Positions 1 to 5,316 of a DNA stretch of 8,524 bases are shown piece by piece. A program made the position numbers and the translations under genes. Source of the stretch: DASWHD01 sp036393335 (lineage in GTDB: Bacteria > CG2-30-53-67 > CG2-30-70-394); the NCBI GenBank assembly GCA_036393335.1, contig DASWHD010000074.1, forward strand, positions 1 to 8,524. The letters are read 5' to 3'. How positions within the stretch are numbered: the stretch's first letter is position 1; each line of letters starts with the position of its first letter. Below the pieces are notes generated by a model. The model saw nothing but the letters and a program-made list of their open reading frames with translations. It was not told where the DNA came from and made no database searches.

Positions 1-755
1 GTGATCGTCACGTCGACCGCGACGCCGCCGACGGTGATGGTGATGATCGCCGTGCCGGGACCGGTGACGGTCACGTGGCCCTGGTCGTCCACGGTGGCGA
101 CCCCGGTGTCGGACGAGGTGTACGAGGCGTCCGGCTGGTCCACCGCGAAGCCGTCGTCAAAGGCGGCGGAGACGATGACGTCGGCCGCCTCCCCCACGTG
201 CAGACCGGTGGGGGTAGTGGGGTCGACGGTCTCGAAGGCCGGAACGCGGCCTTCACCGCTCCCCTCGAACAAGGTCACCGTGGCAGTCTGGTTGGGGTCT
301 GCCGTGACCGTGAGGTCGGCGAAGCCGGAGAACGAGACCGTGCGCGGGCCGGTGAGCTCCGCGGAGCCGGTGATGAAGACGCGCCGCGGCTCGCCCACCG
401 GCACCGAGATCGTCACCCCGGCGAGGCCGGAGTCATCGACCACGCCGTTGATGGTGGTCACGTCCACCCCGTCGACTCGCTCCACGGTCACGTCGGTGAC
501 CCGGCCGGGGAAGCCGGCGCCGAGGACCTGGATGGTCATGACCAGGGAGGTCACCTGGCTCGGCAGGGTGATCGCCGCGGCGTGAACGTCACCGGCCGCG
601 GCGAACGCGGCGGGCCACTGCACGGTCAGGCCGACCGTCGGGTCGCCGGTGGCCTGGGTCGCAGGCGACCCATCCTGCGGGTCGGTGGCGCCACCGCCGC
701 CGCAAGCGACCTGCAGGACGAGGAGGGCGACGGACAGTGCGTGAATGGAGCGCAT
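1..755 (-). CDS. Putative lipoprotein with bacterial Ig-like (Big_2) domain, partial (C-terminus beyond window)
   Basis: The reading frame starts at an ATG (755-753) with an AGGAAA Shine-Dalgarno 7-8 nt upstream (762-767) and stays open to the left edge, giving 251 visible residues. The N-terminus is a short hydrophobic signal ending LQVAC, with Cys18 as the probable lipidated residue. The -3 position is Gln, so the lipobox is imperfect. A Gly-rich linker follows. Residues about 40-165 are Thr/Val-rich predicted beta structure that I do not recognise. Residues about 170-251 match the Big_2 (BID_2) Ig-like pattern, including SSDTGVATVDDQGHVTV and then GPGTAIITITVGG. Such domains usually sit on surface or periplasmic adhesion-type proteins. 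The gene lies 124 bp downstream of the outer-membrane protein gene on the same strand, so the two are probably co-transcribed. More Ig-like repeats may follow outside the window. The exact function is unknown. The envelope lipoprotein call is fairly secure. Confidence 0.75.
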   Translation of the reverse strand, partial: MRSIHALSVALLVLQVACGGGGATDPQDGSPATQATGDPTVGLTVQWPAAFAAAGDVHAAAITLPSQVTSLVMTIQVLGAGFPGRVTDVTVERVDGVDVTTINGVVDDSGLAGVTISVPVGEPRRVFITGSAELTGPRTVSFSGFADLTVTADPNQTATVTLFEGSGEGRVPAFETVDPTTPTGLHVGEAADVIVSAAFDDGFAVDQPDASYTSSDTGVATVDDQGHVTVTGPGTAIITITVGGVAVDVTI

Positions 756-761
756 GGCGTG

Positions 762-767
762 TTTCCT
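762..767 (-). promoter_or_regulatory. Ribosome binding site of the Ig-like lipoprotein gene
   Basis: On the minus strand the sequence AGGAAA lies 6 nt upstream of the ATG at 755-753 (8 nt counting from its AGGA core). It supports that start and the signal-peptide reading of the first 18 residues. Confidence 0.6.
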
Positions 768-879
768 GGCGTGACGGCCGGCGAGGTGGTCCTCGAGGCC
801 CGGCGATGGCTTGCGAGTGGTTGTGGCGGGCGGTCTCATCGCTGGCAGGATGGGGCGCCCGGCGAGCGGGTACTGCTCA

Positions 880-1986
880 TCAGAAGGTGCGCATGATCCC
901 CAGGTCGAGGGCGGGTTTGCGATCCCCGCCGCCGTTCACCGGGATGCGCAATCCGAGGTGCAGGGGCATCCCCGGCCCGATGAAGTACTTCACCCCGGGG
1001 AGGACGTCGATCACCGTCGTGGCGTCCGGGGTAGGCTGGGCGGTGTCATTGATCGACAGATCGGCCTCCTGGATGCGGCGGGTATCGACCTTGAGCGATG
1101 CCACCAGCCCCGGCACGGCAGGGACCTCCCGGTCGGCACCGACGATGACGTTCAAGACGTCGCCGTTCTCCAGCTCGATCTTCTCGTTCGTGTCGTCGAA
1201 GTCGACGTCGGCGCGGAAATCGGCGGAGGTGTTCCAGCGATAACCGGCGGTGATCTCCCCGCGCCACTGGCCGAACCGTTTGATGAAGGTCTGGTAGAGG
1301 GCGAAATCCCAGGAGCCGCTGCCGAGGGGGAGAAACTCGCCGGAGTCCTCCATACCCGGGTTGCCGGTGGGCGCCTTGAGGAACGCGGTGGTGATGCCGA
1401 GCACCTGGAGCGGGTTGCCCCAACGGAAGCCGATCGAAGACGAGCTATCGCCGAGGCCATACACCTCCCCGTCGTCCCCCTTGCGGTGCAGGATCGGGAC
1501 CGCCAGGCCGACCTTGAGGTCCGGCGTGAGGCGGTAAGAGAAGGGAAAGGTGAAGATCTGAAAATCTTCCGTCAGGGTGGCGTTGATCCCGAAGCTCACG
1601 GCGCCGGCGGCGGTCGTCACCTGGTCTCCCGCCGCCTCCGTCTCGGGGCTCTCCTCGCGGCCGCCGAGGAGGGTCGACTCCGTGGCGAGGAAGTCCTGCT
1701 GGAAGACGATCTCCTCCTCATGCCCGTCGTCGATGTTCGCCGGGACATTGGTGCCCTCGAAGCCCGGCGGGAATTCGAAGTCGAGGGTGACGTCCGAATT
1801 TTGCGCCAACGCCGGCGGCGCAGCGATCAGTGCCGCGACCAGCAAGAGGGCCAGCGTGCCGGGAAATGCGCTCCCCCACCCACGCGTACTGCCCGTGGTC
1901 GCGCGGCCCATGTGCCCTTGCGACCTGTGGCCGATACAATCCACCGCCACTCCGCGACGGCCCCGCCGCCGTAGCCAGCCTTCCAT
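880..1986 (-). CDS. Outer-membrane beta-barrel protein, possibly of the phenol-degradation MetA-like family
   Basis: This 368-residue protein has a hydrophobic signal segment (about residues 41-60, TLALLLVAALIAAPPALA) with probable cleavage after Ala61 (ALA|Q). The mature part is rich in alternating aromatic/hydrophobic strands and ends in a terminal Phe (IMRTF), the usual C-terminal signature of barrels inserted by the BAM complex. The middle, with FPFSYRLTPDLKVGLAVPIL at 147-166, a SGSWDFALYQTF stretch near 223 and GEITAGYRWNTSADF near 243, resembles the MetA-pathway phenol-degradation family of putative outer-membrane transporters. I recognise that pattern only loosely. The ATG at 1986 has a strong purine-rich site (GAGAGGGGG) just upstream but gives an unusually long 61-residue leader. 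The ATG at 1911 (Met26) would give a normal 36-residue signal peptide with a weaker AAGG site. The stop is TGA at 882-880. It is probably first in an operon with the downstream lipoprotein. The substrate is unknown. Confidence 0.65.
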   Translation of the reverse strand: MEGWLRRRGRRGVAVDCIGHRSQGHMGRATTGSTRGWGSAFPGTLALLLVAALIAAPPALAQNSDVTLDFEFPPGFEGTNVPANIDDGHEEEIVFQQDFLATESTLLGGREESPETEAAGDQVTTAAGAVSFGINATLTEDFQIFTFPFSYRLTPDLKVGLAVPILHRKGDDGEVYGLGDSSSSIGFRWGNPLQVLGITTAFLKAPTGNPGMEDSGEFLPLGSGSWDFALYQTFIKRFGQWRGEITAGYRWNTSADFRADVDFDDTNEKIELENGDVLNVIVGADREVPAVPGLVASLKVDTRRIQEADLSINDTAQPTPDATTVIDVLPGVKYFIGPGMPLHLGLRIPVNGGGDRKPALDLGIMRTF

Positions 1987-1997
1987 CTTTCCCCCTC

Positions 1998-2014
1998 TCG
2001 GGATCTGCTCCCGA
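1998..2014 (-). promoter_or_regulatory. Leader hairpin upstream of the outer-membrane protein gene
   Basis: A perfect 6-bp inverted repeat (TCGGGA and TCCCGA) with a 5-nt loop abuts the GAGAGGGGG ribosome-binding region of the gene starting at 1986. In the transcript it would form immediately 5' of the Shine-Dalgarno and could affect translation or stability. Short GC stems are common in this composition, so the evidence is weak. Confidence 0.25.
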
Positions 2015-2031
2015 TGACGTCCCTATTGTGT

Positions 2032-2047
2032 TGCACGGCCCTCGCCC
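2032..2047 (-). promoter_or_regulatory. Weak candidate sigma-54 (-24/-12) promoter for the outer-membrane protein gene
   Basis: Read on the minus strand, GGGCGAGGGCCGTGCA has the invariant GG-N10-GC spacing and matches about 8 of the 12 informative positions of TGGCACG-N4-TTGCA. It would place transcription start about 35 nt before the ATG at 1986. It faces away from a divergently encoded sigma-54 activator, which makes it worth recording. GG-N10-GC occurs often by chance in DNA this GC-rich. Elsewhere in the 319-bp divergent gap (1987-2305) I see only GC-rich sequence, including the palindrome GCGGCGCCGC at 2137-2146, and no clear sigma-70 promoter. Confidence 0.22.
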
Positions 2048-2305
2048 ACCGGCACACGGCGCGATGCGCGGGCGATAAGTACGCTGCCGCCCCCGATACA
2101 GTCAACCTGGACCGCCGCCGGATTCCCTCCCGCGGCGCGGCGCCGCCCGCAACGCCTATCCGCTCAGCCGGAGCCTTTGCGGCCAGGCGATCCGCGTCAC
2201 CCCGAGAGGCAGGGGAGAAGGAGCGGGCGGAGGCACCCGTGCGTCGCTAGACCCCCCTCTCTCACCGGTGTCTAATGCCGGTGAACCGCCTCGCCGTCCC
2301 ATGCC

Positions 2306-3931
2306 ATGTCCCTCCTCCTCCTGATCTACCGCGACCAGGCGCTGGTCGCGCGGCACGCGTTACAGGATCGCGCCTTCACCATCGGACGCGGGGAAAAGGC
2401 GGAGATCGCCCTCGACGACCCGGGCCTCGCCACGCGGCACGCCGTGGTGGAGCCGGACGACGACGGCACCTGGAGCCTGCGACTCCTCGGCGGGCGCAAG
2501 CTCGCCCACGGCGACGCGTTGGTCGACGAGGTGAAGCTCCTCGACGGCACCTGTGTCGACCTCGGCCGGCACCAGCTCGTGGTGCGCACCGGCGGCCGCG
2601 GCTCGACCCTGCACACCGTCTTCGCCCCCACCCATATCGCCCAGGCCCACGAGGTCGCGGCCCGCGCCGGCGGGGCATCCGCGCCCCTGCACCTCGAAGA
2701 ACCCGGCGGACGCCGCTGGCCGGTGGTGCGCCGCCCCCTCACCCTCGGCGTGGCGCAGGACTGCGACGTCATCCTCTCCGACCCCACCGTCTCCCGCCAC
2801 CACTGCCGGGTGGAGTACCGCGACGATCTGCTCTTCGTGCGTGACCTCGTCTCCACCAACGGCACCTTCGTCAACGGGGTGCAGGTGCTGGAGGCCCTGC
2901 TCACCCCCGGCGTCCGGCTGCGCCTGGGCAATACCGAGCTGCGCCTCGTCGCCCGGCGCCAGGCCGGCCCCACGGCGGGTGGGCCGCCCCTGTTCCACGG
3001 CATGGTGGGGGGGAGCCCGCAGATGCGCGAGCTCTACCGGCTCCTGGGACGGATCGCCAACACCGACGCCCCGGTCCTCATCTCCGGCGAGACCGGCACC
3101 GGCAAGGAGCTGGCGGCCCGCGCCATCCACGACGCCAGCCCGCGTCACGCGCGCCCGCTGGTGGTGGTGAACTGCGGCGCCATCCCCGAGGAGCTGATCG
3201 AGAGTGAGCTGTTCGGCCACGAGAAGGGCGCCTTCACTCACGCCGTGGCGACCCGCGACGGCGCCTTCGCCGACGCCAACGGCGGCACGATCTTTCTCGA
3301 CGAGATCGGGGAGCTGCCGCCGAGCGTCCAGTCGACCCTGCTGCGCGTGCTGGAGGAGCGCACCTTCAAGCGGGTCGGCGGTAACCGCGAGCTGCACTCC
3401 GACTTCCGCATCGTCGCCGCCACCAACCGCAACCTGGTCAACGAGGTGAAGGACGGCCGCTTCCGCCAGGATCTCTTTTTCCGCCTCTACGTGGCGCCGG
3501 TGGAGCTCCCGCCCCTGCGCCAGCGCCTCGACGACCTCCCGACCCTGGTCGACCACCTGCTGCGCCGCGACGCCGCGGCCGGCTCCCAACCGCCGGCGGT
3601 GACGCCCGAGGCGATGGCGGTGCTGCGCCGCTACGACTGGCTGGGCAACGTACGCGAGCTGCGCAACGCCCTGTCCCGCGCCCAGCTCCTGAGCGACGCA
3701 CCGCAGCTCGGCCCGGAGGACTTTTCCTTCCTGCGTCGCGCGGCGGCGCCCGCGGACCTGTTCGACCTCGCCCATCTACCGTTGCAGGAGGTGGAGCGCC
3801 TCGCCATCGAGGCGCATCTCAAGGCCGCCAAGGGCCAACGGCGTGCGGCCGCGGCCTCGCTCGGCATCGCCACCTCGACCCTCTACGAGAAGCTGAAGCG
3901 CTACCCCGAGCTGGGCAACCTCGCGGAGTAG
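2306..3931 (+). CDS. Sigma-54-dependent transcriptional activator with two FHA domains and GAFTHA loop
   Basis: This 541-residue bacterial enhancer-binding protein uses ATP to remodel sigma-54 RNA polymerase. FHA domain 1 spans about residues 5-95 (Gly27-Arg28, Thr43-Arg44-His45). FHA domain 2 spans about 130-216 (SRHH 163-166, STNGT 183-187). FHA domains bind phosphothreonine and here replace a receiver domain. The AAA+ core (about 231-465) shows Walker A GETGTGKE (261-268), Walker B GGTIFLDEIGEL (326-337), sensor I AATNRN (371-376), candidate arginine fingers Arg387 and Arg393, and sensor II GNVRELR (447-453). The sigma-54 contact loop is GAFTHA (308-313), with His312 where Gly is canonical. 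A Fis-type helix-turn-helix occupies about 493-533. The ATG at 2306 lacks a clear Shine-Dalgarno but is the last start before FHA1. The gene is divergent from the outer-membrane protein gene. Its targets are not shown; that gene's promoter or nearby type VI secretion genes are candidates. Confidence 0.95.
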   Translation: MSLLLLIYRDQALVARHALQDRAFTIGRGEKAEIALDDPGLATRHAVVEPDDDGTWSLRLLGGRKLAHGDALVDEVKLLDGTCVDLGRHQLVVRTGGRGSTLHTVFAPTHIAQAHEVAARAGGASAPLHLEEPGGRRWPVVRRPLTLGVAQDCDVILSDPTVSRHHCRVEYRDDLLFVRDLVSTNGTFVNGVQVLEALLTPGVRLRLGNTELRLVARRQAGPTAGGPPLFHGMVGGSPQMRELYRLLGRIANTDAPVLISGETGTGKELAARAIHDASPRHARPLVVVNCGAIPEELIESELFGHEKGAFTHAVATRDGAFADANGGTIFLDEIGELPPSVQSTLLRVLEERTFKRVGGNRELHSDFRIVAATNRNLVNEVKDGRFRQDLFFRLYVAPVELPPLRQRLDDLPTLVDHLLRRDAAAGSQPPAVTPEAMAVLRRYDWLGNVRELRNALSRAQLLSDAPQLGPEDFSFLRRAAAPADLFDLAHLPLQEVERLAIEAHLKAAKGQRRAAAASLGIATSTLYEKLKRYPELGNLAE

Positions 3932-3952
3932 CGCGCATTACTTACCATGAAT

Positions 3953-3973
3953 CTGCTCCGAAAACCGGAACAG
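3953..3973 (+). repeat. Stem-loop just downstream of the sigma-54 activator gene
   Basis: CTGCTCCG and CGGAACAG form an 8-bp stem with one C-A mismatch around the loop AAAAC, starting 22 nt after the stop codon at 3931. No T-run follows, so it is not a standard intrinsic terminator, but it could be a 3'-end hairpin. Confidence 0.35.
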
Positions 3974-3995
3974 AGCGCCTTGGAAAACCTGGCAT

Positions 3996-4097
3996 GGGGG
4001 ATGAGGGGTGGGGGCCGGGGGAACGGCTGACCGCTGCGCGGCCAGCGGATCCCTCGCCCTCTCTCATCCTTCCCCACACCCCCCAATCCCCAACCCC
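3996..4097 (+). repeat. Two opposite-strand G-quadruplex-type tracts flanking a hairpin
   Basis: The plus strand carries G-runs at 3996-4000, 4005-4008, 4010-4014 and 4017-4021, with loops of 4, 1 and 2 nt. C-runs at 4072-4075, 4079-4084, 4088-4091 and 4094-4097 give the same kind of motif on the minus strand, with loops of 3, 3 and 2 nt. Between them is a perfect 6-bp hairpin, CCGCTG (4031-4036) and CAGCGG (4043-4048). The two tracts are roughly complementary, so the whole segment could also fold as one long imperfect cruciform. It fills the 215-bp gap between the activator and the cysteine-cluster gene. Its function is unknown; it may be a dispersed genomic repeat or a transcription-stop region. 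Confidence 0.55.
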
Positions 4098-4138
4098 TTG
4101 TTCCTCCTCGACCCGTGCCGCGGCGCGGCATGACAACG

Positions 4139-4155
4139 GGTGAGCAATGCGGGCT
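4139..4155 (+). repeat. 17-nt dispersed repeat, copy 1 (overlaps the annotated start of the cysteine-cluster gene)
   Basis: GGTGAGCAATGCGGGCT is repeated at 5214-5230 with 16 of 17 bases identical. The second copy is non-coding. This copy supplies both the candidate Shine-Dalgarno (GGTGAG) and the ATG (4147) of the next gene, so that start may be an accident of the repeat. Confidence 0.55.
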
Positions 4156-4923
4156 GAACCGCCATCCCCACCGCACGTGGCCTCTACCCTCGCCTTTCCC
4201 CTGGACCTGACCACGCCCCACGGGCGGCTGCGCGCCACCCTGCCCCTGCCGGATCGGCCCCTGCGCCTCTCCGAGGTGGTGCCGCTGCTCCTGCAGATCG
4301 ACACCCAGATCGTCGGCCAGGCGTTGCGCCGTGCCGCGGATGATGGCCATGCGACGACCTGCGGCCCGGGCTGCGGCGCCTGCTGCCGGCAGCTCGCGGC
4401 GGTCTCGGTACCGGAGGCGTTTGCCATCACCGCCACCCTCACGGGCCTGGCACCGGACCACCGCCTCCGGGTCCAGGCACGATTCGCCGGCGCGGCCGCC
4501 ACGCTGGACCAGCACCCGGAGCTTCTCGCCCGCCTCCAGACGCCGGTGGCGGACGATGCCGTCGCCACGGCCCGTGACTACTTCGACCTCCGGCTCGCCT
4601 GCCCCTTCCTGGAGGAGGAGAGCTGCTCCATCCACCGCGATCGCCCGTCGATCTGCCGCGAGATCAACGTCAGCTCCCCGCCGGCCCTGTGCCGCGAACC
4701 GTTCACCAACGCCGTCGCCGGCATCCGCAGCCCGTTACGCCTGTCGGAGGTCCTGGCCCGCGCCCACGCCCACCTCTACGAGCGACCGGCACCCCGGCTC
4801 CTCCCCCTCAGCCTCGCGCCACGCTGGGTTGCGGACCATCCCGACCTCGACCACCTCGCCTGGCCGGCGGAGCCCCTGCTACGCGACCTGGTGGCAGCGA
4901 TGCAGCGGGGGATGGCGACGTGA
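4147..4923 (+). CDS. YkgJ-family cysteine-cluster protein (putative Zn/Fe-binding)
   Basis: This 258-residue protein has the cysteine signature CGPGCGACC (Cys72, Cys76, Cys79, Cys80), followed by CPFLEEESCSIHRDRPSIC (Cys152, Cys160, Cys170) and Cys182. This matches the YkgJ-type CxxxCxxCC domain, annotated as a putative zinc- or iron-chelating domain whose biochemical role is unclear. The first 65 residues and the Pro/Arg-rich tail after about 210 show no motif I recognise. There is no signal peptide or membrane segment, so it is probably cytoplasmic. The ATG at 4147 lies inside a 17-nt repeat also found at 5214-5230, so the true start is uncertain. A GTG at 4177 is the next in-frame option, without a clear ribosome site. 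The stop is TGA at 4921-4923. It appears monocistronic, set off on both sides by repeat-containing gaps. Family assignment is good; the function is unknown. Confidence 0.85.
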   Translation: MRAEPPSPPHVASTLAFPLDLTTPHGRLRATLPLPDRPLRLSEVVPLLLQIDTQIVGQALRRAADDGHATTCGPGCGACCRQLAAVSVPEAFAITATLTGLAPDHRLRVQARFAGAAATLDQHPELLARLQTPVADDAVATARDYFDLRLACPFLEEESCSIHRDRPSICREINVSSPPALCREPFTNAVAGIRSPLRLSEVLARAHAHLYERPAPRLLPLSLAPRWVADHPDLDHLAWPAEPLLRDLVAAMQRGMAT

Positions 4924-4958
4924 CCCTGGCAACGAACGAGGCTTCAGGCCGTTTTCAG

Positions 4959-4990
4959 CCACAGATTGCGCAGATTTTCGCAGAGGGGTT
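4959..4990 (+). repeat. CGCAGATT-type short repeat, copy 1
   Basis: The sequence begins CCACAGATTGCGCAGATT and continues TTCGCAGAGGGG, a degenerate tandem of 9-nt CGCAGATT-like units. It aligns without gaps to 7121-7150 (24 of 30 identical, including the exact 12-mer GATTTTCGCAGA at 4973-4984 and 7135-7146). A reverse-orientation, one-unit-shorter copy lies at 7296-7315. The rest of the 393-bp gap 4924-5316 holds a C8 run (5030-5037), the REP doublet at 5088-5162, the 17-nt repeat at 5214-5230 and the antiporter ribosome site. No credible gene was found there. Confidence 0.6.
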
Positions 4991-5087
4991 TGCGGACTCT
5001 AACGCGCATCTCTCCCCATGACTCTGCTACCCCCCCCACCACTGCCCGCATCTCCTGGCCGGGTCCTCGTCCGAGTTCTCGACAGGG

Positions 5088-5162
5088 GTAGGAGCCGGTT
5101 TCACCGGCGATCCACGCTCCAGACCCTTCGGGCCTGGGGCGCCGAAGGGATTCGGCTCCTAC
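5088..5162 (+). repeat. REPIN-like doublet of inverted REP elements
   Basis: GTAGGAGCCG (5088-5097) and its exact reverse complement CGGCTCCTAC (5153-5162) bound the element. Each half is itself a REP-type hairpin: GCCGG-TTTCA-CCGGC on the left, and on the other strand GCCGAA-TCCC-TTCGGC. The centre adds a third stem, CCAGACCC-TTC-GGGCCTGG (5119-5137), with one mismatch. The GTAGGAGC-plus-hairpin layout resembles the GTRGGAGC-headed REP elements of Pseudomonas and related gammaproteobacteria, which are spread by RAYT transposases and occur as inverted pairs (REPINs). No RAYT gene is in the window. It lies in the gap upstream of the antiporter. Confidence 0.75.
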
Positions 5163-5213
5163 CGCGGGCCAGCCAGGATCTACGGGCGTTTGCACGGTCT
5201 CGCCACGATCCCT

Positions 5214-5230
5214 GGTGAGAAATGCGGGCT
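5214..5230 (+). repeat. 17-nt dispersed repeat, copy 2
   Basis: GGTGAGAAATGCGGGCT differs from 4139-4155 at one of 17 positions. Here the ATG leads into no sizeable open frame, so this copy is non-coding. Confidence 0.55.
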
Positions 5231-5301
5231 AAGGATTCCAGCGGCCCTCGCTCCCATTACCGAAAAAGTGCTGGCCGGTCAGTGATCGCATAAGCAGGTA
5301 C

Positions 5302-5308
5302 GGGAAGG
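5302..5308 (+). promoter_or_regulatory. Ribosome binding site of the antiporter gene
   Basis: GGGAAGG lies 8 nt upstream of the ATG at 5317 and fixes that start. The flanking GCCACCATGG looks like a eukaryotic Kozak sequence, but this is coincidental. Confidence 0.65.
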
Positions 5309-5316
5309 TCGCCACC

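Noticed and set aside
75..2017. Long plus-strand open frames at 75-896, 737-1243, 811-1974 and 1577-2017
   Set aside because: They are antisense to the lipoprotein and outer-membrane protein genes, are Arg/Gly/Ala-rich without any motif, and are the expected shadows in DNA with few stop codons.
2360..3775. A 471-codon minus-strand open frame opposite the sigma-54 activator
   Set aside because: The activator has full, correctly ordered domains on the plus strand. The antisense frame encodes low-complexity Gly/Val/Ala/Arg sequence with no motif.
3901..4635. Minus-strand open frame overlapping the activator end and the cysteine-cluster gene
   Set aside because: It runs through the G/C-tract repeat region and antisense to a gene with a clear cysteine signature. 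Its translation is compositionally biased.
5271..5282. CTGGCCGGTCAG as an operator for the antiporter
   Set aside because: It is only an imperfect 12-nt palindrome with two G-T wobble pairs in GC-rich DNA. Nothing else supports regulator binding.
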